Assembly (NCBI GenBank): GCA_023101485.1
Contig: LVZB01000001.1
Coordinates: 1,730,001-1,794,000 of the forward strand
Source of the DNA: Pasteurellaceae bacterium Macca
Lineage (GTDB): Bacteria > Pseudomonadota > Gammaproteobacteria > Enterobacterales > Pasteurellaceae
Length of the DNA stretch: 64,000 nt
Direction: 5' to 3'
The notes beneath the pieces are model-generated. The model made no database searches. It saw only the letters and a list, made by a program, of their open reading frames with translations, and had not been told where the DNA came from. The translations under genes and the position numbers were made by a program. Of this stretch, positions 44,559 to 54,576 are shown in pieces. How positions within the stretch are numbered: the stretch's first letter is position 1; each line of letters opens with the position of its first letter.

Positions 44559-45749
44559 TTAGAGTTTCGTTGGTTTAGCCGGTGCGGTTACACCGACGGG
44601 TGCTTCATCGGAAATTTTTACTAATGCACCATTACTTAAACGTTGCATACCACCGGTGACAATAATATCGCCATCGTTTAGCCCCTTACTTAAATGGGCA
44701 TAGATACCGCTACGCTCGTTGGTTACGACTTCAACTTGCTTCACGCGGAAGATTTTATTCACTTCTTGGCCCATTTTTTCGACCATCGCTTTATCTTCAT
44801 CAGAAAGCGGTTGTAAAACATACACTGTTTCGCCATACATCGCATAGGCAACGGCAATCTGTGGCACAACAACTTGGTGCGTTAACGTCGGCAATGCAAT
44901 GTTTAAACGGGCAAACATCCCCGATAACAATTTACTTGCACCCTCTTCGACAACCGCTTCCAGATTAATTAAGCCCGTTGCACGATCCACCGCAGGATCA
45001 ATGGCAACAATACGCGCTGGGAAGGTTTGAGCAGGCAAGGCATCAATAGACGCGGTGACTTTTTGCCCAATAAATATGCGTTCAAGATCGGTTTGCGGTA
45101 AGGTGAAGCGAATTTTCATACTGCTTTGATCTTCCACTCGCACAATTTCTGTCCCAGGGGTAATAAATTGCCCTTCATTAACATTCACAATACCGGCTTT
45201 ACCACTAAAAGGCGCATAAATTTGACGGCGTGCAATCTCCGCTTTGGTGGCTTCAATTTTGGCAAGGAGTTGATTATAAGTCGATTGCGCTGAGTCAAGT
45301 TCCGCCTTTGACGCACTATTTGATGCCACTAAGGTACGCATACGGCTATAGTTCGCCTGTGCATTTGGCAGTTGTGCCTCTGTGGCTTTTAAAGCGGCAC
45401 GTTCTGCAACGCTATCCACTTCCACTAAAAGTTGCCCCTTCGTCACACGGTCGCCAGATTTCACATGAACTTTACTCACTGTACCAGCCGTTTGGGCTGC
45501 AATCATCGCCCCTTGATTTGGTCGAATTGAGCCAACGGCAGTGAGATTCGGCGTCCATTCACGGCTTTTTACCGTCATCACCGTCACATTATTAACCTTC
45601 TCGGGCATATTCTTCGCAAATTCGGCTTTCTTGCCGGCGATAAATTGTTGCATACCAACCACACCACCAAAGGCGATGAGGACAACAAGCAACGTCAGTA
45701 CAATTAAAAACTTTCTGCCTTTACCGGGCTTTTTCGTTTCAGTTGTCAT
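44559..45749 (-). CDS. acrA: AcrA-type membrane fusion protein
   Basis: Periplasmic adaptor of the RND pump, 396 residues. An N-terminal membrane anchor (FLIVLTLLVVLIAFGGVVGM) precedes the lipoyl halves (GTVSKVHVKSGDRVTKGQLL, YAPFSGKAGIVNVNEGQF), the hairpin and a beta-barrel domain. No lipobox is visible, so it is anchored by the helix as in H. influenzae-type AcrA. The ATG at 45749 follows GGAGAA; the in-frame start at 45800 is inside acrR and is rejected. Confidence 0.93.
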   Translation of the reverse strand: MTTETKKPGKGRKFLIVLTLLVVLIAFGGVVGMQQFIAGKKAEFAKNMPEKVNNVTVMTVKSREWTPNLTAVGSIRPNQGAMIAAQTAGTVSKVHVKSGDRVTKGQLLVEVDSVAERAALKATEAQLPNAQANYSRMRTLVASNSASKAELDSAQSTYNQLLAKIEATKAEIARRQIYAPFSGKAGIVNVNEGQFITPGTEIVRVEDQSSMKIRFTLPQTDLERIFIGQKVTASIDALPAQTFPARIVAIDPAVDRATGLINLEAVVEEGASKLLSGMFARLNIALPTLTHQVVVPQIAVAYAMYGETVYVLQPLSDEDKAMVEKMGQEVNKIFRVKQVEVVTNERSGIYAHLSKGLNDGDIIVTGGMQRLSNGALVKISDEAPVGVTAPAKPTKL

Positions 45750-45768
45750 GATTTCTCCATCAAAATAA

Positions 45769-46350
45769 TTAAATTGAAATAGCTTTCCACGTTCGAACAA
45801 TCACTTGTTCTAAAATGGATTCAGGAAAATGAGTTTGGCTTAAAACCTGTTCATACATCAAACCCCAAGCCGTACCAATACTAATGGTATAAAGCACCTT
45901 ACTCGGGAGATCAACAATCGCCCCTTGTGCTTTGCCTCGTTGCTCAAAGCGACTCCATGCCAAAATATCATTGGCGATACATTCATCAAGAATGCGTTGG
46001 AATTCTGGTAGGGCTTCATATTGATGCACATTACACGCCATGGTTGGGTGAGCTAACATAAATCCCCACTGTAACCGCCAGAGTTGCTGATACTGCTCAA
46101 AGAGGGGCAACTCTTCATCATACTGCGCCTCCACATAATGATGATAGCGAGCAAAAATGTAATAAACGAGTTGATTGAGGAGGTCTTCTTTATCCTTAAA
46201 ATAGAGATAAATCGTGCCTACCGAAACCCCTGCGGCTTTGGCAATCTTATGGGTGGAGAGGTGTTGCACGCCACCGCTTGCCATTAACGTATCGGCGGCA
46301 TTTAAAATACGAAGTGCCACATCACTTTGTGGCACAGCATTATCAAACAT
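45769..46350 (-). CDS. acrR: AcrR-like TetR-family repressor
   Basis: A 193-residue TetR-family regulator. The helix-turn-helix is HKIAKAAGVSVGTIYLYFKD at about residues 25-45; the C-terminal ligand domain is variable. It is first in the acrR-acrA-acrB operon and probably represses it through the palindrome at 46383-46396 just upstream. Inducers cannot be predicted. Confidence 0.93.
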   Translation of the reverse strand: MFDNAVPQSDVALRILNAADTLMASGGVQHLSTHKIAKAAGVSVGTIYLYFKDKEDLLNQLVYYIFARYHHYVEAQYDEELPLFEQYQQLWRLQWGFMLAHPTMACNVHQYEALPEFQRILDECIANDILAWSRFEQRGKAQGAIVDLPSKVLYTISIGTAWGLMYEQVLSQTHFPESILEQVIVRTWKAISI

Positions 46351-46382
46351 AATTAAGACCTTAAACTAAATTTCAGCGTCAC

Positions 46383-46396
46383 TGAACGATTGTTCA
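46383..46396 (-). promoter_or_regulatory. Candidate AcrR operator
   Basis: TGAAC-gatt-GTTCA, a 5-bp inverted repeat 33 bases upstream of acrR. TGAACG..GTTCA palindromes are typical TetR-family sites. Confidence 0.6.
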
Positions 46397-46587
46397 TTTT
46401 ACTGATTTTGCCCAATTAAGCAAAAAATATGTGGTAATTTTTTGTAAAAAGTGTCGTTTTATAAGATAAGCACACAATACAAGCGGTCAAATTTAATGCA
46501 AAATTTGCACCAGCAATGCCATAAGAGAAAAAAGTGACGGGAACTTCGCCCAAGCATCCGGCTTTTTCCCTTGTTATATTCAATTTC

Positions 46588-46599
46588 GCAAACGATTGC
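46588..46599 (+). promoter_or_regulatory. PurR-type operator before purH
   Basis: GCAAACGATTGC, part of the 14-base CGCAAACGATTGCG, lies directly before a perfect -10 TATAAT (46602-46607). It is identical to the box before the NCS2 permease. PurR control of purHD is established in E. coli. Confidence 0.82.
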
Positions 46600-46656
46600 G
46601 TTATAATTCCCGCCGTTTTTTCTTCCATTTAACATTATTTTTAACAAGGATCGAAA

Positions 46657-48255
46657 ATGGCTCATCGCCCAATTCAACAAGCATTACTCAGTGTGTCGGA
46701 CAAAACCGGCATTGTCGAATTTGCCCAAGGCCTCGTGCAACGGGGTGTGAAATTACTCTCCACCGGTGGTACGGCAAAATTATTAGCCGACAGTGGCTTA
46801 CCTGTAACCGAAGTGTCTGACTATACCGGTTTCCCCGAAATGATGGACGGTCGTGTCAAAACCCTTCACCCTAAAGTGCATGGGGGCATTTTAGGTCGCC
46901 GTGGCATAGATGATGAAGTGATGAATACTCACGGCATTGAAGGTATTGATATGGTTGTGGTGAATCTCTACCCCTTCGCGGCCACCGTTGCCAAAGCGGA
47001 TTGCACGTTAGAAGATGCCGTTGAAAATATTGATATTGGCGGCCCAACGATGGTGCGTTCTGCGGCGAAAAACCATAAAGATGTGGCGATTGTGGTGAAT
47101 AATCACGATTTCAATGACATTCTTACGGAAATGGACGCCCACCAAAACGCCCTCACCCTTGAAACCCGTTTTAACTTAGCGATTAAAGCCTTTGAGCATA
47201 CGGCACAATATGATTCGATGATCGCCAACTACTTTGGGCAGAAAGTGCCTCCTTATCAAGGGGCGGAGGAAGAAGAGATAAGCCAGCCTTGCGGTCAATT
47301 CCCTCGTACGCTTAACCTTAATTTCATTCGTAAGCAGACCATGCGTTATGGCGAAAACAGCCACCAAAATGCGGCGTTTTATGTCGAAAAAGCGCTCAAA
47401 GAAGCCAGCGTTGCCACAGCCGTACAGCTACAAGGCAAAGCCTTATCTTATAACAATATCGCCGATACCGATGCCGCCCTTGAATGTGTCAAAGAATTTG
47501 CTGAACCGGCTTGCGTTATTGTTAAACACGCCAACCCTTGTGGCGTTGCCTTAGGGCAAGATATTTTAGAAGCCTATAACCGTGCCTACCAAACAGACCC
47601 AACCTCAGCGTTCGGTGGCATTATTGCCTTTAACCGCGAATTAGACGGCACAACGGCACAAACCATTGCGGAACGCCAATTTGTGGAAGTGATTATCGCC
47701 CCAAGCGTTTGTGAAGAAGCCAAACAGATCTTAGCGAAAAAGAAAAATGTGCGTGTGCTAGCCTGTGGTGAATTCTCAAATGCTCAACCTCGTTTAGATT
47801 TTAAACGTGTTAATGGCGGGCTATTAGTGCAAGATGCTGACCAAGGGAATATCTCTCTGGATGATTTACAAGTCGTTTCTGAACGCAAGCCAACACAAGC
47901 AGAGCTTGAAGATCTGCTGTTCTGTTGGAAAGTCGCTAAATATGTGAAATCAAATGCTATTGTTTATGCGAAAAATAAACAGACCATCGGCATTGGTGCT
48001 GGGCAGATGAGCCGTGTTTATTCCGCCAAAATTGCAGGCATTAAAGCCGAAGATGAAGGTTTAACCGTGGCAGGTTGTGTCATGGCGTCCGATGCCTTCT
48101 TCCCTTTCCGTGACGGAATTGATGCTGCCGCCAAAGTAGGTATTCAATGTGTAATTCACCCTGGCGGTTCAATGCGTGATCAAGAAGTGATTGATGCGGC
48201 TAATGAACACGGAATGGCAATGGTTCTCACCGGAATGCGTCATTTCAGACACTAA
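46657..48255 (+). CDS. purH: PurH, AICAR transformylase / IMP cyclohydrolase
   Basis: Bifunctional enzyme for the last two steps to IMP. The 532-residue protein has an N-terminal MGS-like cyclohydrolase domain ([55 protein letters not shown]) and a C-terminal formyltransferase domain with the Lys-His motif [11 protein letters not shown]. The end is RHFRH. ACAAGGA lies before the ATG. purD, which follows it in E. coli, is absent here. Its promoter carries a PurR box. Confidence 0.97.
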   Translation: MAHRPIQQALLSVSDKTGIVEFAQGLVQRGVKLLSTGGTAKLLADSGLPVTEVSDYTGFPEMMDGRVKTLHPKVHGGILGRRGIDDEVMNTHGIEGIDMVVVNLYPFAATVAKADCTLEDAVENIDIGGPTMVRSAAKNHKDVAIVVNNHDFNDILTEMDAHQNALTLETRFNLAIKAFEHTAQYDSMIANYFGQKVPPYQGAEEEEISQPCGQFPRTLNLNFIRKQTMRYGENSHQNAAFYVEKALKEASVATAVQLQGKALSYNNIADTDAALECVKEFAEPACVIVKHANPCGVALGQDILEAYNRAYQTDPTSAFGGIIAFNRELDGTTAQTIAERQFVEVIIAPSVCEEAKQILAKKKNVRVLACGEFSNAQPRLDFKRVNGGLLVQDADQGNISLDDLQVVSERKPTQAELEDLLFCWKVAKYVKSNAIVYAKNKQTIGIGAGQMSRVYSAKIAGIKAEDEGLTVAGCVMASDAFFPFRDGIDAAAKVGIQCVIHPGGSMRDQEVIDAANEHGMAMVLTGMRHFRH

Positions 48256-48264
48256 TCGTTCTTT

Positions 48265-48286
48265 TGTGGTGGCTAATGCCACCACA
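48265..48286 (+). terminator. Hairpin after purH
   Basis: A perfect 9-bp stem tgtggtggc / gccaccaca with a taat loop, 10 bases after the purH stop. No T run follows, so it may be a weak terminator or a 3' stabilising hairpin. Confidence 0.45.
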
Positions 48287-48355
48287 CATATTGCCAACAA
48301 GCGGTCTGATTTTTTCAAGATTTTGTAAATTCAAATGAAAGTGTAAGTTTGAAGA

Positions 48356-48670
48356 TTACTTTTTTTGAGCAGCACGTTGGCGGCGAATCTCTTTGGGGTC
48401 GGCAATTAACGGGCGGTAGATTTCAATGCGATCGCCATTTTCAACTAAATCAGTGAGTTTGGCAGGACGGCTAAAAATGCCGATTTTATTTTCCCGCAAA
48501 TCAATTTCAGTATATTTTTGCAACACCCCTGATTGTAGGATCACATTCTGGATGGTGACAGGGGCATCTAAATAAATTTTCTTTAAAAAATACTTTTCAG
48601 GATAGGCATAAGCCACTTCCACCACGATTTTCTCTGCCTTTTGTTCTGCTTTTATCCTTTCAGACACCAT
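48356..48670 (-). CDS. rnfH: RnfH family protein (RatB)
   Basis: A ubiquitin-like beta-grasp protein of about 104 residues. [19 protein letters not shown] and [20 protein letters not shown] are family marks. Function is not established. The ATG at 48670 follows a perfect AGGAGG site and overlaps the ratA stop by 11 bases, so the pair is translationally coupled. An ORF start at 48700 lies within ratA and lacks a site. Confidence 0.9.
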   Translation of the reverse strand: MVSERIKAEQKAEKIVVEVAYAYPEKYFLKKIYLDAPVTIQNVILQSGVLQKYTEIDLRENKIGIFSRPAKLTDLVENGDRIEIYRPLIADPKEIRRQRAAQKK

Positions 48671-49094
48671 AGACCTCCTTGGCGCGTTGTTTGAACGCAT
48701 TAACCATTTTCAGCGTGAGTTCATTAAAAATCTTGCCAAACAGCATGGCGACTAATGGGCTTTCAAATTCAAAATCAAGTTGTAGCGTGATTTTACAGCT
48801 CTGTTCATCAAAGGGTTCAAAGGTCCAAGCACCTTGTAAATAGCGAAATGGGCCATTGAGTAACGCCATGGTGATTTTTTCGTTAGGAATCATGGTGTTA
48901 TGGGTGCTAAACCGCTGGCTAATCCCCAGCTTCTGAATCACTAATTCCGCATTCAGTTCATTTTCCCCAAGGCTTAAGGTTTTTGCTTCCACACAGCCGG
49001 AAAGAAATTGTGGATATTGCTCGTAGTGATTGACGAGGTGATACATCTGCTCGGCACTATAGGGCACGAGGGAGGACTGATTGATTTTTGGCAT
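48660..49094 (-). CDS. ratA: RatA, START/SRPBCC domain protein
   Basis: A 144-residue SRPBCC (coenzyme Q-binding COQ10-like) protein of the RatA/YfjG family; RatA was described as blocking 70S ribosome assembly, but a role in quinone binding is also considered. The start [20 protein letters not shown] and [20 protein letters not shown] fit well. The frame extends to 49181, but the ATG at 49094 gives the family N terminus. It is co-transcribed with rnfH. Confidence 0.9.
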   Translation of the reverse strand: MPKINQSSLVPYSAEQMYHLVNHYEQYPQFLSGCVEAKTLSLGENELNAELVIQKLGISQRFSTHNTMIPNEKITMALLNGPFRYLQGAWTFEPFDEQSCKITLQLDFEFESPLVAMLFGKIFNELTLKMVNAFKQRAKEVYGV

Positions 49095-49205
49095 TCTGCT
49101 CTCTAATTTTTGAAAACGCCATAGTGTATGCAAGCGGTGGGAAACTGTCAATTTTTTGCAAATGGGGTATAATTCGCCCATTTTTCACAAATGGTAGCGT
49201 AGAGA

Positions 49206-50249
49206 ATGGCAACAATTCGTCTTACCCAATATAGCCACGGTGCAGGCTGTGGTTGCAAAATTTCCCCTAAAGTTTTAGAACAGATTCTTCATTCCGAACA
49301 GGCTAAATTTATTGACCCGAATTTGCTCGTGGGCAACGAAACTAAAGATGATGCGGCGGTTTATGACATCGGCAATGGCGTGGGGATTGTCAGTACCACA
49401 GATTTTTTTATGCCGATTGTGGATGATCCTTTTGATTTTGGACGAATTGCCGCCACCAATGCGATTAGCGATATTTTCGCCATGGGGGGAAAGCCGATTA
49501 TGGCGATTGCGATTTTAGGCTTTCCGATCAATAAGTTACCCCCAGAAGTGGCACAAAAGATCATTGAAGGCGGGCGTTTTGCGTGCCAACAAGCGGGTAT
49601 TGCATTGGCGGGAGGACATTCCATCGATTCCCCTGAACCGATTTTTGGCTTAGCCGTGACGGGGGTTATTGCTACTGAACAAGTGAAGAAAAATGCTTCT
49701 GCCACAGCAGGTTGCGAGCTATTTTTGACTAAACCTTTGGGGATTGGCGTGTTAACTACCGCCGAAAAACAGGGCAAGTTGAAAGCGGAACATCAGCATC
49801 TTGCTCGTGATGTGATGTGTCAAATGAATTTAATTGGTGCGGATTTTGCCCAAGTACCTGAAGTTACTGCAATGACGGATGTAACCGGCTTTGGGCTATT
49901 AGGGCATTTAAGTGAAATTTGCCAAGGCTCACAGCTACGAGGTGAAGTGGATTTTGCCAACATCCCGACCCTTGATGGCGTGGCGGAATATATCCAACAG
50001 GGGGCAGTCCCCGGTGGCACGCAACGCAATTTTGACAGCTACGGGCATTTAATCTCCCCAATGAGTGAGGCTCAACGGGCGATTTTATGTGACCCACAAA
50101 CCTCCGGTGGCTTACTTATTGCCGTCAAACCCGAAGGGGTAGAGAAAGTGCAACAGTTAGCCCATGATAAAGACATTGCACTTTACCCTGTTGGGCGATT
50201 AAAAGCCTGTGATGATCATCATCCGCTGATTCAGGTTGTGGTTGAATAA
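49206..50249 (+). CDS. selD: SelD, selenide water dikinase
   Basis: SelD makes selenophosphate from selenide and ATP for selenocysteine and selenouridine synthesis. The 347-residue protein has the glycine-rich start [13 protein letters not shown] with cysteine at the catalytic position (Cys15, with Lys18). In H. influenzae this position is selenocysteine; here TGT codes cysteine, so no UGA decoding is needed. Further motifs are DDAAVYDI and [11 protein letters not shown]. The selA/selB genes are not in the window. Confidence 0.95.
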   Translation: MATIRLTQYSHGAGCGCKISPKVLEQILHSEQAKFIDPNLLVGNETKDDAAVYDIGNGVGIVSTTDFFMPIVDDPFDFGRIAATNAISDIFAMGGKPIMAIAILGFPINKLPPEVAQKIIEGGRFACQQAGIALAGGHSIDSPEPIFGLAVTGVIATEQVKKNASATAGCELFLTKPLGIGVLTTAEKQGKLKAEHQHLARDVMCQMNLIGADFAQVPEVTAMTDVTGFGLLGHLSEICQGSQLRGEVDFANIPTLDGVAEYIQQGAVPGGTQRNFDSYGHLISPMSEAQRAILCDPQTSGGLLIAVKPEGVEKVQQLAHDKDIALYPVGRLKACDDHHPLIQVVVE

Positions 50250-50272
50250 CGCGAAGGCGTGGCAAAAAATTT

Positions 50273-50310
50273 CCAAAAAACGACCGCTTGTGTAGTAAGA
50301 TACAAGCGGT
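50273..50310 (-). terminator. Opposed uptake-signal hairpin between selD and bcp
   Basis: accgcttgt (50283-50291) and acaagcggt (50302-50310) form a 9-bp stem with a 10-base loop. The T run is on the minus strand (cgttttttgg), where no gene ends, so on plus it is at best a weak terminator of selD. Confidence 0.5.
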
Positions 50311-50331
50311 TCTCATTTCAGGAATAATCAA

Positions 50332-50811
50332 ATGAACAGATTACAAGCAGGGGATAAAGCCCCTCAATTTACTTTACAAGATCAGCAAGATAATGCCGTT
50401 TCGCTTCAACAATTTGCAGGCAAGAAAGTGCTTGTCTATTTTTACCCTAAAGCGCTGACACCGGGCTGTACTACCCAAGCCTGTGGCTTACGCGATAGCC
50501 AAGCTGAATTAACCGCCTTAAATACCGTCGTGCTTGGTATTAGCCCCGATTTGCCGAAAAAATTGGATCAATTTGTGGCGAAAAAAGCCTTGAATTTCAC
50601 CCTTCTTTCTGACCCCGATCACCAAGTTGCCGACGCCTTTGGCGTGTGGGGTGAGAAAAAATTTATGGGCAGAACCTTTGACGGTATTCACCGCATTAGC
50701 TTTTTGGTGGATGAACAAGGCATTGTTGAAGCGGTATTTGATAAATTTAAAACCAGCGATCATCACGATGTCGTTTTAAACTACCTCAAAGGATCACGCG
50801 ATGGCAAATAA
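50332..50811 (+). CDS. bcp: Bcp, thiol peroxidase (peroxiredoxin Q)
   Basis: An AhpC/TSA-fold peroxidase of 159 residues that reduces peroxides. The peroxidatic and resolving cysteines are in [14 protein letters not shown] (Cys46, Cys51), typical of the Bcp class. The C-terminal [10 protein letters not shown] is normal. Its stop overlaps the gmhB start by 11 bases. Confidence 0.96.
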   Translation: MNRLQAGDKAPQFTLQDQQDNAVSLQQFAGKKVLVYFYPKALTPGCTTQACGLRDSQAELTALNTVVLGISPDLPKKLDQFVAKKALNFTLLSDPDHQVADAFGVWGEKKFMGRTFDGIHRISFLVDEQGIVEAVFDKFKTSDHHDVVLNYLKGSRDGK

Positions 50812-51346
50812 AGCAATCTTTTTAGATCGAGATGGCACGCTGAATATTGACCACGGTTATGTGCATCAAATTGACGATTTTCAGCTCATTGAAGGGGTTG
50901 GAAAAGCGTTAAAACGCCTACAAGACAAAGGCTATTTACTTGTTCTTGTGACGAATCAATCCGGCATTGCTCGGGGCTATTTTAGTGAAGCACAGTTTTT
51001 ACAGCTGACAGAATGGCTCGATTGGTCATTAGAGGAAGATTACGGCGTGGTGTTAGACGGAATCTACTACTGCCCCCACCACCCCGAAGGGCAAGCCCCT
51101 TATAGAGAAGTGTGCGATTGCCGTAAGCCCCAAGCAGGTATGTTATTACAGGCGATTAAAGAGTTGGATATTGACCCTAAACGATCGTTTATGGTTGGCG
51201 ATAAGCTCGAAGATATGCTTGCTGGCGAAAATGCCGGTGTGAAAACCAAAGTGTTAGTGCGAACGGGGAAAGCCGTTACCCCAGAAGCCGAAGCCAATGC
51301 GGATTATGTGATCAACAGTGTGGTTGATCTGGTGGCATTAGTTTAG
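50801..51346 (+). CDS. gmhB: GmhB, heptose 1,7-bisphosphate 7-phosphatase
   Basis: HAD phosphatase of 181 residues making heptose-1-phosphate for lipopolysaccharide core. The nucleophile motif is FLDRDGTLN, with [12 protein letters not shown] and a zinc-binding CPHHPEG...[22 protein letters not shown] is the last motif. It overlaps bcp by 11 bases and precedes queF by 18, suggesting a bcp-gmhB-queF-anmK-fbpC transcript. Confidence 0.95.
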   Translation: MANKAIFLDRDGTLNIDHGYVHQIDDFQLIEGVGKALKRLQDKGYLLVLVTNQSGIARGYFSEAQFLQLTEWLDWSLEEDYGVVLDGIYYCPHHPEGQAPYREVCDCRKPQAGMLLQAIKELDIDPKRSFMVGDKLEDMLAGENAGVKTKVLVRTGKAVTPEAEANADYVINSVVDLVALV

Positions 51347-51364
51347 GCAAATGAGAAAATAACG

Positions 51365-52210
51365 ATGAATTATAGCGATAGTAGCCTTTCTGCTTTAACG
51401 CTTGGGCAGAAAACGGAATATAAAAATCATTATGATGCGAGCTTATTGCAAGCCGTACCACGGAAATTAAACCGAGATCAGCTTGGCATTACCGAAAACC
51501 AGCCCTTTCATTTTGGCGGGGATATTTGGACGGCTTATGAACTTTCGTGGCTGAATCCAAAAGGTGTGCCACAGGTGGCGATAGCGGATATTGAGGTCGA
51601 TTTTCAGAGTGAAAATTTAATCGAATCGAAGAGCTTTAAACTCTATCTGAACAGTTTTAACCAAACGCATTTTACAAGCCGAGAAGCTGTGGCGGAAACC
51701 TTAGTTAAGGATTTAAGCGACTGTGCCAAAGGGCAAGTGCGTGTGAAGATCTTCCCCCTTCATCACTATACTCAATCGCCGATTGCGGATTTTGACGGCG
51801 AAGTAATTGATGAGCAGGATATTACCATTACGGATTATCACTTCCAACGAACCCATTTAGACGGCGTAGTGGAAGCCTCGGGTGAGGTGGTGGAAGAAAC
51901 CTTAGTGAGCCATTTGCTTAAATCGAACTGCTTGATTACCTCTCAACCGGATTGGGGTAGTGTGCAGATTCGTTACTGCGGAAAGCCCTTAAATCGTGAA
52001 AAATTACTCCGTTATCTTATCTCTTTTCGGGAGCATAACGAATTCCACGAACAGTGTGTAGAGCGTATTTTTTGTGACTTAATGGCATTTGCACACCCCG
52101 AAAAATTGACCGTTTATGCACGCTATACACGGCGAGGTGGTTTGGATATTAACCCCTTCCGTTCTAATTTTGAGCCAGTGCCGGAAAATCAACGTATGGC
52201 AAGGCAGTAG
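51365..52210 (+). CDS. queF: QueF, 7-cyano-7-deazaguanine reductase
   Basis: QueF reduces preQ0 to preQ1 in queuosine synthesis using NADPH. The 281-residue length is the long (bimodular) form. The catalytic cysteine lies in [18 protein letters not shown], and [20 protein letters not shown] and [15 protein letters not shown] are family segments. It lies between gmhB and anmK. Confidence 0.95.
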   Translation: MNYSDSSLSALTLGQKTEYKNHYDASLLQAVPRKLNRDQLGITENQPFHFGGDIWTAYELSWLNPKGVPQVAIADIEVDFQSENLIESKSFKLYLNSFNQTHFTSREAVAETLVKDLSDCAKGQVRVKIFPLHHYTQSPIADFDGEVIDEQDITITDYHFQRTHLDGVVEASGEVVEETLVSHLLKSNCLITSQPDWGSVQIRYCGKPLNREKLLRYLISFREHNEFHEQCVERIFCDLMAFAHPEKLTVYARYTRRGGLDINPFRSNFEPVPENQRMARQ

Positions 52211-52234
52211 CCGTTGCACAATATGGAAAAGACA

Positions 52235-53368
52235 ATGCGTTCTCAACCTTCTTCCCCTACACAGCTTTATCTCGGTATGATGTCTGGCACAAGCCTTGAC
52301 GGTGTGGATTTGGCATTAGTGGATTTTGCAAAAAGTCCGCCAAAAATGACCGCTTGCGATTGTGTGCCTATGCCGGAAAATTTACGCCAAGATCTCAGTC
52401 AGTTGCTCAAAAGTGGGGAAACGACGCTCCAACACCTCGGAGAGTTAGATCACCGCTTGGGCTTGCTTTATGCCGATTGCGTCAATCAGTTTCTAGCACG
52501 CTTATCCCTCTCTTCGGCGGATATTGTTGCCATCGGTTGCCATGGGCAAACTGTTTGGCACGCCCCCCAAGGCGCGTATCCTTTTACTAGCCAAATTGGC
52601 GATATGCACCTTCTTGCTACAAAAACAGAAATCCCCGTGGTGGGGGATTTTCGCCGAAAGGATATGGCAGTCGGTGGGCAAGGCGCGCCTTTAGTGCCGG
52701 CTTTTCACGAAGCAATTTTCCAACAAGCAGAGTGCTTAATTGGGGTGCTGAATATTGGCGGAATTAGTAATATCTCGCTTCTTCACCCAGATAAAGCCAC
52801 CCTCGGTTACGATATTGGTGCAGGCAATACCTTACTAGACAGTTGGATTGAAAAGCACCAAGGCAAACGCTTTGACTATAATGGCGAATGGGGGCGGAGC
52901 GGTCGTGTTGATGATGCCTTGTTGGCATTACTTCTTGATGAAGCCTATTTCCGCTTACCACCGCCGAAAAGTACCGGCAGAGAACTGTTTAATCTGGCTT
53001 GGCTTGAAGGAAAGCTCGCCCACTTAGCCCGCCCGATTCCTGCCGAAAATGTGCAAGCCACTTTGGTGGAATTTACCGCCCGAAGCATTGCAGAAAATTT
53101 ACAAGGGGTCGAAAGCCCTGCCCATTTTGCGAAACGGTTGTTGGTGTGTGGCGGTGGGGCGAAAAATCCACTGATTATGCAACGTTTAACCGCACTGTTG
53201 CCTGATTGGCAAGTTTTGACGACCAGTGATGTTGGCGTGGATGTCGATTATGTGGAAGCCCTTGCCTTTGCGTGGTTAGCTTATCGCCGTTGGCACTATT
53301 TACCTTCTAATTTGCCGAGTGTGACGGGAGCAAGCCAAGCCGTCAGTTTAGGCGTTATTTTTAATTAA
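52235..53368 (+). CDS. anmK: AnmK, anhydro-N-acetylmuramic acid kinase
   Basis: AnmK opens and phosphorylates anhydro-MurNAc during cell-wall recycling. The protein, about 377 residues, has [19 protein letters not shown] near its start, [23 protein letters not shown] and [14 protein letters not shown]. Three in-frame starts compete (TTG 52214, ATG 52223, ATG 52235); the last follows GGAAAAG and is preferred. It lies 30 bases before fbpC. Confidence 0.93.
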   Translation: MRSQPSSPTQLYLGMMSGTSLDGVDLALVDFAKSPPKMTACDCVPMPENLRQDLSQLLKSGETTLQHLGELDHRLGLLYADCVNQFLARLSLSSADIVAIGCHGQTVWHAPQGAYPFTSQIGDMHLLATKTEIPVVGDFRRKDMAVGGQGAPLVPAFHEAIFQQAECLIGVLNIGGISNISLLHPDKATLGYDIGAGNTLLDSWIEKHQGKRFDYNGEWGRSGRVDDALLALLLDEAYFRLPPPKSTGRELFNLAWLEGKLAHLARPIPAENVQATLVEFTARSIAENLQGVESPAHFAKRLLVCGGGAKNPLIMQRLTALLPDWQVLTTSDVGVDVDYVEALAFAWLAYRRWHYLPSNLPSVTGASQAVSLGVIFN

Positions 53369-53398
53369 CTCGTTGAGATTGTGAAATAAGGAATTGTT

Positions 53399-54457
53399 AT
53401 GTCCATAGCCCTTAGCCTGCGTAATTTGTCAAAAACCTTTGACGGCACGCATTTTGTTAATCAGCACATTAGTTTTGATTTGCATCAAGGGGAGATCTTA
53501 ACCCTCCTTGGGGCATCGGGGTGCGGTAAAACGACCTTGTTACGCATGATTGCAGGCTTTGAAACCCCACATTCAGGGGAAATTATTGTGGCAGGGCGAA
53601 CCGTTTTTGACGGTAAAACAGCCTTGCCAGCGCGTCAGCGAAAAATTGGCTATGTCGTGCAAGAGGGGATTCTTTTCCCCCATATGAGCGTTTATCACAA
53701 CGTGGCTTACGGCTTAGGCAATGGCAAAGGGCAGTTACCCGAAGAGAGAGAAAAAATCGAAGCGATGTTGGCATTAACGGATATTCTTCCCCTCGCGAAT
53801 GCCATGCCTCATCAACTGTCGGGGGGGCAGCAACAACGTGTAGCCCTTGCGCGTGCCTTAGTGGTTGAACCTGAATTGATCTTACTGGATGAACCTTTTT
53901 CAGCGCTCGATCAATATCTTCGGGCAAAAATTCGCGCCGATATGTTAGCGATTTTAAAGAAAGCAAAAACCTCAGCAATTATCGTCACTCACGATTGTGA
54001 GGAAGCCTTGCTCTGTTCAGATCGGATTGCGTTACTTGAAAATGGGAAATTAGTGCAACTTGATACGCCACAGAATCTCTATTACCACCCAAATAGCCTT
54101 GGCATTGCACAGTTTATTGGGGACACTTTACTCCTAGAAGGCACGCTAAAGAGCCCCACACAAGCGGTCTGTTTGTGTGGAAATCTTGCTATTTATCCTT
54201 CTTCAGCGGAAATTGGCACTCAGGGAATCGTGATGATTCGTCCCGAAAGTATTACGCTAACCCCACTTTCGCAGACGCATCATCAAGGTGTAATTGCTAA
54301 GTTAATTAACCAACAATTCCAAGGCAAACAGAGCTTAGTTGAAGTCGAAATTGACGGACAGCAGATTCAATTTCAGCTGGCAAACCGTTTCTGCTTGCAA
54401 ATAGGAGAGCGCTATTTATTAGAAGTAAGTGAGCCTGCGAAATTCTATTTAGAATAA
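53399..54457 (+). CDS. fbpC: Ferric iron ABC transporter ATPase
   Basis: ATPase of 352 residues with Walker A GASGCGKTTLL, LSGGQQQRVALARAL and LILLDEPFSALD. The C-terminal regulatory domain from about residue 240 (IVMIRPESITLTP) is of the FbpC type. It energises iron uptake with fbpA and fbpB, but here it precedes both and is separated from fbpA by 119 bases containing a promoter. It has GGAATTG before the ATG and may be read from the anmK transcript. Confidence 0.92.
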   Translation: MSIALSLRNLSKTFDGTHFVNQHISFDLHQGEILTLLGASGCGKTTLLRMIAGFETPHSGEIIVAGRTVFDGKTALPARQRKIGYVVQEGILFPHMSVYHNVAYGLGNGKGQLPEEREKIEAMLALTDILPLANAMPHQLSGGQQQRVALARALVVEPELILLDEPFSALDQYLRAKIRADMLAILKKAKTSAIIVTHDCEEALLCSDRIALLENGKLVQLDTPQNLYYHPNSLGIAQFIGDTLLLEGTLKSPTQAVCLCGNLAIYPSSAEIGTQGIVMIRPESITLTPLSQTHHQGVIAKLINQQFQGKQSLVEVEIDGQQIQFQLANRFCLQIGERYLLEVSEPAKFYLE

Positions 54458-54484
54458 AAAAGAAACAAAACTTTAATATTTAAA

Positions 54485-54513
54485 TTGCAAATTGTTCTTA
54501 TTTGGATTAGTAT
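54485..54513 (+). promoter_or_regulatory. Promoter of fbpA
   Basis: TTGCAA (54485-54490), a 17-base spacer and TAGTAT (54508-54513), 64 bases before fbpA. The spacer is AT-rich and could hold a degenerate Fur site, but no clear Fur box is seen. Confidence 0.5.
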
Positions 54514-54576
54514 TCTCGTCAGCATGAGTTCGGCATTTGCCGACTGTTTTTTCTTGAAGCGAAAAAAGGAGAATTT

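Noticed and set aside
53583-53978. 131-codon open frame antisense to fbpC
   Set aside because: Shadow of the ATPase motifs; no independent support.
54485-54513. Fur box before fbpA
   Set aside because: The AT-rich spacer has only weak similarity to GATAATGATAATCATTATC; not enough to call.
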